Positions 9,375-16,131 of a DNA stretch of 64,000 bases are shown piece after piece; within the stretch, counting starts at the first letter, position 1, and every line of letters starts with the position of its first letter. The stretch is taken from NCBI GenBank assembly GCA_037045145.1, contig JBAOIA010000011.1:620001-684000 (forward strand), given 5' to 3'. The notes below the pieces were generated by a model. The model did not search any database. It saw only the letters and a program-made list of their open reading frames with translations, and had not been told where the DNA came from. A program made the position numbers and the translations under genes. The stretch comes from Bacteroidia bacterium (lineage in GTDB: Bacteria; Bacteroidota; Bacteroidia; AKYH767-A; OLB10).

Positions 9375-10196
9375 ATGAACTATCAGCAATTAGTAGGTGA
9401 AATAAAAAGAAAGCAATCTTTTCTCTGTGTGGGTTTGGATACAGACTTAAAGAAAATCCCTTCACATTTCAGAGAGAAAGCAGACGATCCTGTATTTGAG
9501 TTTAACAAAGCAATTATTGATGCCACATTAGATTATGCAATAGCATACAAACCAAACCTTGCATTTTACGAAGCATTGGGTGTTGAAGGATTGAAGAGCC
9601 TTGAAAAAACAATACAGTACATCAATGGCAGAGCATTTACAATTGCCGATGCAAAGCGAGGTGATATTGGCAACACCGCTGAAATGTATGCTCATGCTTT
9701 TTATAATCATTATGGTTTTGACTCCATCACACTTTCTCCATATATGGGTGCAGACACAGTTGAGCCATTCTTAAAACATAAAGATAAATGGAGCATCATT
9801 CTGGCACTGACATCAAATCCCGGTGCAGATGATTTTGAAATGCTAAAAGTGGATGATGATTATTTGTTTGAACGAATTTTAAAAAAATTCAACACGGCTA
9901 CATCACAGCAAATAATGTTTGTTGTTGGTGCCACACGTCCGCAATATTTTGAAATTGTAAGAAAACATGCTCCGGATAATTTTCTGCTGGTACCCGGCAT
10001 AGGTACACAAGGTGGTAGTCTTGAAGAAGTTTGTCGCTACGGGCTGAATTCCAATGTAGGACTAATAGTAAATTCTTCAAGACAGATAATTTATGCAGGT
10101 AGCGGACGTGATTTTGATAACAAAGCAGCTGAACAAGCAAAACAAATTCAACAACAGATGAAACAGATGCTTGTTGAATTTAAAATTACAGGCTGA
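9375..10196 (+). CDS. pyrF: Orotidine 5'-phosphate decarboxylase
   Basis: 273 residues, of the longer type 2 OMP decarboxylase subfamily. Key motifs: CVGLDTDL, YKPNLAFYEALG and the catalytic DAKRGDIGNTA, plus LVPGIGTQGG for phosphate binding. It makes UMP in de novo pyrimidine synthesis. It sits immediately after prfA and its stop overlaps the start of the DUF4184 gene by one base. Confidence 0.95.
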   Translation: MNYQQLVGEIKRKQSFLCVGLDTDLKKIPSHFREKADDPVFEFNKAIIDATLDYAIAYKPNLAFYEALGVEGLKSLEKTIQYINGRAFTIADAKRGDIGNTAEMYAHAFYNHYGFDSITLSPYMGADTVEPFLKHKDKWSIILALTSNPGADDFEMLKVDDDYLFERILKKFNTATSQQIMFVVGATRPQYFEIVRKHAPDNFLLVPGIGTQGGSLEEVCRYGLNSNVGLIVNSSRQIIYAGSGRDFDNKAAEQAKQIQQQMKQMLVEFKITG

Positions 10197-10393
10197 TGCC
10201 ATTTACCTTAGCGCATCCTGCAATAATAATTCCTTTTTACAGACTCTTTAAAGAGCGGCTGTCGCTCACAGGCTTAGTCATTGGAAGTATGGTGCCCGAT
10301 GTTGAATATTGCATCAACACGGTTACGCGTAGTGTCATCAGCCACACAGAAAAGGGTATCTGGATGTTTGATTTGCCCATTGCATTTTTTTGA
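10196..10393 (+). CDS. DUF4184 family protein, N-terminal fragment (frameshifted)
   Basis: 65 residues starting MPFTLAHPAIIIPFYRLF, the hallmark DUF4184 N-terminus (MPFTL-HP), followed by LVIGSMVPDVEY. The frame meets TGA at 10391-10393 directly after a run of seven T. The natural continuation (LTFCYHGFVKQML) lies in the -1 frame, so one missing T would restore a ~244-residue protein. It is either a sequencing or real indel, or -1/transcriptional slippage on the T run. The family is an uncharacterised membrane protein group. Confidence 0.75.
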   Translation: MPFTLAHPAIIIPFYRLFKERLSLTGLVIGSMVPDVEYCINTVTRSVISHTEKGIWMFDLPIAFF

Positions 10394-10929
10394 CGTTCTG
10401 TTATCATGGATTTGTTAAACAAATGCTCACCAATAATTTGCCCGCATGGATTCGTTACAGACTTTCTCCTTATGCCAATCAAAACTGGTTTCATTATTTC
10501 AGAAAGAATTTTTTGAATTATTTTTTCTGCCTTCTTGCCGGAATTGTTTTGCACCTGCTTTGGGATTCTGTTTCGCATAATACAGGTTATTTTGTAAGAA
10601 GTTCAGCATTTTTACAGGAGAATTTCATAGGTACATTAACCGTTTCGCGATTAATATGGCACATAAGTACCGCTGCCGGTCTTTACATAGTCATCAGATT
10701 TTTTCTCAGTTTTCCTGTCAGTAAGGTTGATACGGAAAGCAACAAACCGGATAAAAATTTCTGGCCATTGGTTTTCCTGGTTGCATCAGTTCTCACCATT
10801 ATACACTGGCTGCCCTTTGTCAGACCGCAAGAACCACGTTTTATTCTTGTTGCATTTTCAGGAGCTATGATGGTTGGAGTTATTGTAGTAAGTTTTATCT
10901 TTAGGTTTTATAAAAAACAACTGTCATGA
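10390..10929 (+). CDS. DUF4184 family protein, C-terminal fragment (frameshifted)
   Basis: Continuation of the preceding gene in another frame; the first usable codon is a TTG at 10390 inside the slippage site, so it is unlikely to be translated separately. It holds the membrane part: about five hydrophobic segments, with HLLWDSVSH near residue 59 and a C-terminal helix ending FRFYKKQLS. It overlaps the DUF2851 start by four bases (ATGA), as expected for translational coupling of an intact upstream gene. Confidence 0.72.
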   Translation: MTFCYHGFVKQMLTNNLPAWIRYRLSPYANQNWFHYFRKNFLNYFFCLLAGIVLHLLWDSVSHNTGYFVRSSAFLQENFIGTLTVSRLIWHISTAAGLYIVIRFFLSFPVSKVDTESNKPDKNFWPLVFLVASVLTIIHWLPFVRPQEPRFILVAFSGAMMVGVIVVSFIFRFYKKQLS

Positions 10930-12200
10930 ATGAAGCATTGCTTTATCATTTGTGGAAGTACAGACTTTTTAAGTCTATGCCGCTTACAACTATTGATGGT
11001 AAAACAATTGAAGTAATAAAACCCGGTGAACTCAATCCCGACTCAGGCCCCGATTTTTTTAATGCACGCTTAATTATTGACGGAACAGAGTGGGCAGGTA
11101 ATGTTGAAATTGATCCTTCAAGTGCCGATTGGTACAATCACAAGCATCATATCAATAAAGCTTATTCTAAATTAATTCTGCACATTGTTTATGAGATGAA
11201 TAAGCCATTGGATCATGGCTTTCCTGTTTTGGAGTTCAAAAAGTTTATTGATGTGAATGCTGTAAAAACGTATAATCAGTTACAAGAGTCATCGGCACCA
11301 GTTCCTTGCCACAAACAGATAAATTTGGTAAGCAACATAACCATCAACACCTGGTTAGAGAGGATGATTGTAGAGAGGCTTGAGCAAAAAACGTCTGCTA
11401 TCTATGATATGCTACAAGCAAATAAATTTGATTGGGAAGAAACATTTTATTTTTTTCTTGCTCGTAATTTCGGATTTAAAATTAATGCCCTGCCATTTGA
11501 AATGCTTGCACGTTCAATTCCGATGACGGCTCTTGCACGTCACAAAAATAACTTGTTGCAGATTGAAGCTTTGCTGTTTGGTCAAGCCGGTTTTCTCAAC
11601 AACAAACATCCTGATAAATATGTTGAATCTTTAAGCCGTGAACATCGCTTTCTTGCAGGCAAGTTTCAGTTGCAGGCAATGAACAATAGCTTATGGAAGT
11701 TTGCAAGAATGCATCCCCGAAATTTTCCTTCTGTAAGAATTGCACAGTTTGCTGCACTCATTCATAATAGCACACATCTTTTTTCAAAAATATTGGATGA
11801 AAAAGATGTTAAATCACTCATCCAACTTTTCAACATCACACCTTCTTCCTATTGGGACAGTCATTTCCATTTTGGTAAGGAATCTGCAGAAAGTAAAAAA
11901 ACTTTTGGACGTGATTCTGCTGATAATATTATCATCAATACCATTGCACCATTTTTATTTCTTTATGGTAAAGTTAAGGATAACGAAAAATTAACCGAAC
12001 GTGCATTATCTTTGCTCGAACATATCAAACCGGAGAATAATGTAATTATAAGACAATGGAAGAATGCAGGTATTACAGCAAAACATGCCTACCATACACA
12101 GGCATTGATTCAGTTAAAAAACTTGTACTGCAGCAAGAAAAAATGTTTGAATTGTGCAATAGGAGTTAAAATACTTAATAATAAGAACAATGATTATTGA
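10926..12200 (+). CDS. DUF2851 family protein
   Basis: 424 residues. The N-terminal signature EALLYHLWKYRLF ... GELNPDSGPDFFNARLIIDG ... WAGNVEIDPSSADWYNHKHH is characteristic of DUF2851, a conserved Bacteroidota protein with restriction-nuclease-like core residues (E-x-D pattern) but no proven activity. The C-terminus has a four-Cys cluster (CSKKKCLNCAIG, plus one) that may bind metal. ATGA overlap with the upstream gene. Confidence 0.85.
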   Translation: MNEALLYHLWKYRLFKSMPLTTIDGKTIEVIKPGELNPDSGPDFFNARLIIDGTEWAGNVEIDPSSADWYNHKHHINKAYSKLILHIVYEMNKPLDHGFPVLEFKKFIDVNAVKTYNQLQESSAPVPCHKQINLVSNITINTWLERMIVERLEQKTSAIYDMLQANKFDWEETFYFFLARNFGFKINALPFEMLARSIPMTALARHKNNLLQIEALLFGQAGFLNNKHPDKYVESLSREHRFLAGKFQLQAMNNSLWKFARMHPRNFPSVRIAQFAALIHNSTHLFSKILDEKDVKSLIQLFNITPSSYWDSHFHFGKESAESKKTFGRDSADNIIINTIAPFLFLYGKVKDNEKLTERALSLLEHIKPENNVIIRQWKNAGITAKHAYHTQALIQLKNLYCSKKKCLNCAIGVKILNNKNNDY

Positions 12201-12414
12201 CAGCATTAAAAACTTTTTTGAAAAACAGGCATTCGGTATTTGTGAGTATTGGGGCGAACGCCTAAAAATCAGATCATCAGTCATCAGGTTATTTTTCATT
12301 TATCTTTCTTTTCTGACCATCGGTTCACCGGTAGTTGTGTATATGGTGCTTGGCTTCTGGATGAATCTCCGAAAACTCATTCACCGTCAACGTGGAGGTG
12401 TTTGGGATTTGTAG
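12190..12414 (+). CDS. PspC domain protein
   Basis: 74 residues: a short basic N-terminus, the PspC pattern (GICEYWGERLKIRSSVIRLFFIYLSF) and a transmembrane helix ending in a basic tail. PspC domains act at the inner membrane in envelope-stress responses, but stand-alone Bacteroidota forms are uncharacterised. It overlaps the DUF2851 gene by 11 bases. Confidence 0.8.
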   Translation: MIIDSIKNFFEKQAFGICEYWGERLKIRSSVIRLFFIYLSFLTIGSPVVVYMVLGFWMNLRKLIHRQRGGVWDL

Positions 12415-12449
12415 GGCAATTTTGAAGTAATAAATTTTGTTTTTAAAGT

Positions 12450-12824
12450 ATGATAAGAATGTATATTAAGCCTACTTGCAGCACATGCCGTACTGCAATG
12501 CAAATGGTTAAAGAGTGTGCGGCAGAGGTAGAAATGGTAGAATATCTTATTGATACTCCTTCAGAAAAAGAATTGCTGGAGTTGACACAGCAGCTGGGGG
12601 TAAAACCATTTGACTTGGTCAGAACTAAAGAACCACTCTATAAAGAGAAGTATGAAGGGAAGAAAATTTCAGATAAACAATGGCTGAAAATTTTACATAA
12701 GAACCCAATTTTAATTGAACGACCCATAATTACTAACGGCACGCAAGCAGTAATTGGAAGACCACCATCATTGATTGTGGATTTCTTGAATAAGAAACAA
12801 AAGACCAAGAAGAAATCAAAATAG
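12450..12824 (+). CDS. ArsC/Spx-like thioredoxin-fold protein
   Basis: 124 residues with the N-terminal redox motif C10-S-T-C13-R in a thioredoxin fold and the family patterns KPFDLVRTKEPLYKE and NPILIERPII. This fits the arsenate reductase (ArsC/YffB/Spx) superfamily. There is no arsenic operon here, so a generic glutaredoxin-like or regulatory role is as likely as arsenate reduction. Confidence 0.85.
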   Translation: MIRMYIKPTCSTCRTAMQMVKECAAEVEMVEYLIDTPSEKELLELTQQLGVKPFDLVRTKEPLYKEKYEGKKISDKQWLKILHKNPILIERPIITNGTQAVIGRPPSLIVDFLNKKQKTKKKSK

Positions 12825-12856
12825 ACTGTTAGAAAAAAATAATTTGTAAGAGAAGA

Positions 12857-14740
12857 ATGCAATCCGTTATCCAGAGATTAATAATTGTCGTGTTGATGTT
12901 AAAGGCAGTCCAGGTGAATGCACAGCAGGACGAATTATTTATTCCCCGAAATATTCAAAAAGCTTATCAAAATAAAACCAGAAACTTGCAGGGAGAACCA
13001 GGAAGTAAGTTTTGGAAGAATTATGCTGAATATTATATAAGAGTAAGTTTTGACCCTAAAACATTAAAAATAAAAGGAGAGCAGGTAATTACTTATTACA
13101 ACAACTCACCTGACACTTTAAAAAAATTAGTATTTCGAATTGCTCCTGACTTTTATAAAAAGGGAAATGAGCGCAATCGCATTATTGAAGCGGACGATGT
13201 TACCGATGGCGTAAAACTTACTAATTGTATCATTGATGCAAACAAAGTTGATGTTAACAATCCTTTGCAGGTAAAACACGATGGAACCATAATGGAAATT
13301 AAGGTTAAAGGTATTGAACCTCGTGGTGGAAGGACAACTGTTGAGATGGACTGGAATTATAAACTCAACCTGAACTCGCATGAACGAACAGGAGTAATTG
13401 ATATAGGAAGTTATTTCATTGCTTATTTCTTTCCACGCATTACTGTTTATGATGATGTTGATGGATGGGATGAATTCCCTTACCTCGGACAACAAGAAAC
13501 CTATTTCGACAATGCCAGCTTTAATGTTCACATAACCGTTCCAAGAAATTTTATGGTGTGGGCAACCGGTGATTTACAAAACCCGGCAGAAGTGCTGCAT
13601 GAATCCGTACTTAACAAATGGACTATGGCACAACAGAGCAGCAAACCGGTATTTTTAATTGACAGTACAGATATTCGAAACAATACTATTACACAGCATA
13701 AAAAATTCAACACTTTTCAGTTTAAATGTACAACACCTGATTTTGTTTTTGCATTGAGCAATCATTATTTATGGCAAGCCAGAAACATGGTTGTTGACAG
13801 CCTGACGATGCGCAAGGCATTAATTTCAACAGCATTTAATCCCATTCATAAAGATTTTTTTGAGGTGAATGATTTCACTGCAAAGACTATTGAAGTGATG
13901 TGTTTTGATTTTCCCGGAGTGGCATATCCTTACAGTCATTTAACCGTAGTTGATGGCAGAGATCAGATGGAATATCCAATGATGATTAATGACAATCCAA
14001 CATCAACACGATTTGATGGAATTACATTGACAACACATGAAGTTTTTCATCAGATTTTTCCTTTTCTGATGGCTACCAATCAAACCAAGTATGCATTTAT
14101 GGATGAGGGTTGGGCCACACTGGGCGAATGGTACATCAGTCCGCTTATTGACAGTACGATTGTTGACGATTATGGTATGGATAGAATTAATTCTGATTTA
14201 GGTAAAGACTGGGATACACCCATGATTACCAATTCCACAGAGCTTTCAAAATCGTTATTCATCAACAGCTATCCAAAGCCTGCACTAACTTTTTTATATT
14301 TATGGGAGATGATGGGCGATTCATTATTCAAAAAATCATTGCAGCATTACATCATTACCTGGATGGATAAAAGCCCGACACCATGGGATTTCTTTTTCTG
14401 TATGAACCAAAGCTGTGGCATGAATTTAAACTGGTTTTGGAAGGCATGGTATTTTGAACAAGGCTACCCCGATCTGGCTATTTTAGATGCAAAACGACTT
14501 AATTACAGCTATACAGTTACAGTAAAATCTATTGGCAACAAACCTGTGCCTGTGCATCTCACAGCAACGTTTGCTGATGGAACCAAAAAGAAGTTTACAC
14601 GAACAATAGATATTTGGAAGCGTAGAAAAATCACAGAAGTGATTATTGACACACAACAGGCAATTACAAAATTGGAATTGGGCGATGTTTATGATGCAGA
14701 CATAGATAAAAGCAATAATGTATTTGTGCCGATAGAGTGA
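12857..14740 (+). CDS. M1 family metallopeptidase (exported)
   Basis: 627 residues with an N-terminal signal peptide ending near NAQQD. The zinc site is HEVFH (about residues 394-398), with the third ligand Glu in MDEGWATLGEW downstream. The M1 N-terminal beta domain (YIRVSFDPKTLKIKGEQVITYYNN) precedes it. The exopeptidase GxMEN signature is represented by RDQMEYPMM, a divergent form. Probably a periplasmic or outer-membrane-facing aminopeptidase. It is 32 bases downstream of the ArsC-like gene. Confidence 0.9.
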   Translation: MQSVIQRLIIVVLMLKAVQVNAQQDELFIPRNIQKAYQNKTRNLQGEPGSKFWKNYAEYYIRVSFDPKTLKIKGEQVITYYNNSPDTLKKLVFRIAPDFYKKGNERNRIIEADDVTDGVKLTNCIIDANKVDVNNPLQVKHDGTIMEIKVKGIEPRGGRTTVEMDWNYKLNLNSHERTGVIDIGSYFIAYFFPRITVYDDVDGWDEFPYLGQQETYFDNASFNVHITVPRNFMVWATGDLQNPAEVLHESVLNKWTMAQQSSKPVFLIDSTDIRNNTITQHKKFNTFQFKCTTPDFVFALSNHYLWQARNMVVDSLTMRKALISTAFNPIHKDFFEVNDFTAKTIEVMCFDFPGVAYPYSHLTVVDGRDQMEYPMMINDNPTSTRFDGITLTTHEVFHQIFPFLMATNQTKYAFMDEGWATLGEWYISPLIDSTIVDDYGMDRINSDLGKDWDTPMITNSTELSKSLFINSYPKPALTFLYLWEMMGDSLFKKSLQHYIITWMDKSPTPWDFFFCMNQSCGMNLNWFWKAWYFEQGYPDLAILDAKRLNYSYTVTVKSIGNKPVPVHLTATFADGTKKKFTRTIDIWKRRKITEVIIDTQQAITKLELGDVYDADIDKSNNVFVPIE

Positions 14741-14749
14741 GGGGTTAAA

Positions 14750-14791
14750 TTATTTTTGTGATTCGAAAAAATGGTCCCGTAGTTCAACGGA
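14750..14791 (+). repeat. 42-bp direct repeat, copy 1
   Basis: Identical to 14896-14937. It contains a TATTTTTG -7 box (14751-14758) and the 5' acceptor/D-arm part of tRNA-Arg. This marks duplication of the tRNA promoter and 5' end. Confidence 0.9.
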
Positions 14792-14840
14792 TACCCGCCC
14801 GTACCGAACGGTACGTTCGGGCGGGGAACAGAAGTTTCCT
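14773..14840 (+). pseudogene. Broken tRNA-Arg(CCT) 5' half with D-loop insert
   Basis: Starts GGTCCCGTAGTTCAACGGAT exactly like the intact tRNA at 14919, then carries a 32-bp GC-rich palindrome inside the D loop, resumes GAACAGAAGTTTCCT through the CCT anticodon, and stops matching there. The matching 3' half lies at 15008-15060, on the other side of the intact tRNA. Not a functional tRNA as it stands. Confidence 0.8.
14794..14825 (+). repeat. GC-rich palindromic element 1, copy A (D-loop insert)
   Basis: A 32-bp element beginning CCCGCCCG and ending CGGGCGGG, with inner inverted repeats (CGAACG-GTA-CGTTCG). Identical to the copy at 15339-15370, and inserted at the same base of the tRNA D loop (GGATA^GAAC). 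The strong G+C contrasts with the AT-rich surroundings. Confidence 0.88.
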
Positions 14841-14895
14841 GGCAATAAAATAAAACAGCAAAAGAATTTAAGCTAAAGTAAAGTGAGGAAATACT

Positions 14896-14937
14896 TTATT
14901 TTTGTGATTCGAAAAAATGGTCCCGTAGTTCAACGGA
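14896..14937 (+). repeat. 42-bp direct repeat, copy 2
   Basis: Same 42 bases as 14750-14791; here they supply the promoter and 5' part of the intact tRNA-Arg. The -7 box TATTTTTG is at 14897-14904, 14 bases before the tRNA. Confidence 0.9.
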
Positions 14938-14990
14938 AAGAACGAGAGTTTCCTAAACTTTAAATGTAGGTTCGATTCCTGCCGGGACTA
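14919..14990 (+). tRNA. tRNA-Arg (anticodon CCT)
   Basis: A complete 72-nt cloverleaf. Acceptor GGTCCCG pairs with CGGGACT (one G-U); D stem GTTC/GAAC; anticodon stem AGAGT/ACTTT around loop TTCCTAA, anticodon CCT; T stem GTAGG/CCTGC with loop TTCGATT. The discriminator is A and CCA is not encoded (next bases CGA). It is the only complete tRNA I find in the window and has its own TATTTTTG -7 box. It sits between the two halves of a broken copy of itself. Confidence 0.9.
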
Positions 14991-15007
14991 CGAGATGTAA
15001 AAAAGAA

Positions 15008-15060
15008 GGCAGTTCCCTGCCCGACTGAAGTCATTCAGGCGGGGATTCTGCTCGGGACTA
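15008..15060 (+). pseudogene. Broken tRNA-Arg 3' half with T-loop insert
   Basis: GGCAGTTC, then a 30-bp GC-rich palindromic insert, then GATTCTGCTCGGGACTA, which corresponds to the T arm and 3' acceptor strand of the tRNA. It is the 3' complement of the remnant at 14773-14840, as comparison with the copy at 15327-15449 shows. Confidence 0.75.
15015..15044 (+). repeat. GC-rich palindromic element 2, copy A (T-loop insert)
   Basis: A 30-bp imperfect palindrome, CCCTGCC ... GGCGGGG, with an inner CTGAA/TTCAG hairpin. It differs by one base from 15404-15433 and interrupts the T loop at the same place. Confidence 0.85.
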
Positions 15061-15076
15061 CTAAATAAAATCATTC

Positions 15077-15319
15077 ATGCCATACTATGTATATGTGCTA
15101 AAGAACAGCGTGACAAAGAAGCTATACAAGGGTCAGACACAAAATTTGGAGAGACGTCTTCAAGAACATTCGCAGTCAAAAACAAAAACTACAAGTCATC
15201 ATGCAAAGGCATGGGAGTTGGTATATCATGAGATTTTTGAAACCAGAGAACTTGCAGTATCAAGAGAAAAATACTTTAAGTCAGCGGCAGGAAGAAGGTT
15301 TTTAGATAAGAAAGTTTGA
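15077..15319 (+). CDS. GIY-YIG nuclease family protein
   Basis: 80 residues. The single-domain GIY-YIG fold is shown by YYVYVLKN (GIY strand), LYKGQTQNLERRLQEH (YIG strand as YKG, then the conserved Arg helix) and the catalytic-type Glu in SREKYFKS. These small UvrC-N-like nucleases are common in Bacteroidota and often lie beside tRNA or rRNA genes; their role is unknown. It starts 16 bases after a tRNA-Arg 3' remnant, and the unit [tRNA remnant + this gene] is repeated at 15404-15627. Possible homing-type or repeat-mobilising nuclease, by inference only. Confidence 0.85.
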   Translation: MPYYVYVLKNSVTKKLYKGQTQNLERRLQEHSQSKTKTTSHHAKAWELVYHEIFETRELAVSREKYFKSAAGRRFLDKKV

Positions 15320-15338
15320 ATTGAAGGTTCAACGGATA

Positions 15339-15370
15339 CCCGCCCGTACCGAACGGTACGTTCGGGCGGG
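15339..15370 (+). repeat. GC-rich palindromic element 1, copy B
   Basis: All 32 bases identical to 14794-14825, inserted at the same tRNA D-loop position. Confidence 0.88.
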
Positions 15371-15403
15371 GAACAGAAGTTTCCTAAACTTTTGATGGCA
15401 GTT

Positions 15404-15433
15404 CCCTGCCCGACTGAAGTCGTTCAGGCGGGG
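15404..15433 (+). repeat. GC-rich palindromic element 2, copy B
   Basis: 30 bases, one difference (G for A in the TCxTTC centre) from 15015-15044; same T-loop position. Confidence 0.85.
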
Positions 15434-15465
15434 ATTCCTGCCGGGACTACTAAATAAAATCATTC

Positions 15466-15627
15466 ATGCCATACTATGTTTATGTTCTAAGAAACAATGT
15501 GACAAAAAAAATATACAAAGGTCAAACACAAAATCTGGAGAGACGTCTTCAAGAACATTCACAGTCAAAGATCAAAACTACAAGCCATGCAAGTGAAGGA
15601 GGCGAATATGCAGAAGAACGGAAATGA
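15466..15627 (+). pseudogene. Truncated second GIY-YIG nuclease copy
   Basis: A 53-codon ORF starting MPYYVYVLRNNVTKKIYKGQ, nearly the same as the first 40 residues of the gene at 15077, then diverging (SHASEGGEYAEERK) and stopping before the catalytic Glu helix. The DNA upstream, including the tRNA 3' end and the 16-base spacer, is also duplicated. The second copy is therefore a decayed tandem duplicate and should lack nuclease activity. Confidence 0.8.
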
Positions 15628-15643
15628 ATATTACTTAAAGACG

Positions 15644-15667
15644 AATAATTTCTAAACGAGAATTATT
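15644..15667 (+). promoter_or_regulatory. Inverted repeat upstream of perR, candidate operator
   Basis: AATAATT-N10-AATTATT is a perfect 7-bp inverted repeat that runs into the -7 box. The position suits autorepression by the PerR-like protein, but the spacing differs from the classic 7-1-7 Per box. Confidence 0.4.
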
Positions 15668-15674
15668 ATCTTTG
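15667..15674 (+). promoter_or_regulatory. -7 box for perR-katG (TATCTTTG)
   Basis: Exact TAnnTTTG match, 23 bases before the ATG at 15698. Confidence 0.6.
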
Positions 15675-15697
15675 CGGAATTGTTATAAGTCGTAAGT

Positions 15698-16111
15698 ATG
15701 CAGATGCAACTTTTCAGAGAGCAGCTAAAATCCAAGGGGTTGAAAGTTACACCACAGCGTGTGGCTATTTATGAAGCCGTTGCAGAATTGCACAACCATC
15801 CCACTGCAGAAAATATTATTGAGTACATTAAATCAAATCATCCGAATATCTCTGTAGGTACAGTGTATAAAGTACTTGACTCATTAGTTGAGAATAACCT
15901 GTTGCGAAAAGTGAAAAACGAAAAAGACATTATGCGTTATGATGCAGTGCTGGCACATCATCATCATTTGTACTGCTCAGAAACAGAGCGTATAGAAGAT
16001 TTTGAAGACCCGCAGTTGGATCAGTTCATCAGTGAATATTTTAAGAAAAAGAAGATAAAAAACTTCAAAGTGCAGGATATTAAATTACAGATTACAGGAA
16101 CATTTAAATAA
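15698..16111 (+). CDS. perR: Fur-family peroxide regulator (PerR-like)
   Basis: 137 residues. The winged helix contains SVGTVYKVLDSL. All five regulatory-metal ligands of Bacillus PerR appear at matching spacing: His34, Asp82, His88, His90 and Asp101 (Asp in IEDF; Fur proteins have Glu here). The structural zinc site is largely lost: only Cys93 remains, CxxC reads CSET, and the C-terminal cysteine pair is absent. katG begins 20 bases downstream, which supports a peroxide-sensing repressor of katG. Calling it PerR rests on the ligands and this context. Confidence 0.85.
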   Translation: MQMQLFREQLKSKGLKVTPQRVAIYEAVAELHNHPTAENIIEYIKSNHPNISVGTVYKVLDSLVENNLLRKVKNEKDIMRYDAVLAHHHHLYCSETERIEDFEDPQLDQFISEYFKKKKIKNFKVQDIKLQITGTFK

Positions 16112-16131
16112 AAGAAAAACACACATAAATT

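Larger units (their letters stand above)
15327..15449 (+). pseudogene. tRNA-Arg(CCT) pseudogene with inserts in D and T loops
   Basis: Reads GTTCAACGGATA, element 1, GAACAGAAGTTTCCTAAACT through the anticodon arm, GGCAGTTC, element 2, GATTCCTGCCGGGACTA. All parts are present except the 5' acceptor strand, which is replaced by the end of the GIY-YIG gene region. Both loop inserts match those of the upstream halves. Without the 5' acceptor strand it cannot form a normal tRNA. Confidence 0.8.

Noticed and set aside
14773..15449. Insert-bearing tRNA copies as functional, intron-containing tRNAs
   Set aside because: One copy is split by another tRNA and the other lacks the 5' acceptor strand; D- and T-loop inserts are not known bacterial tRNA introns.
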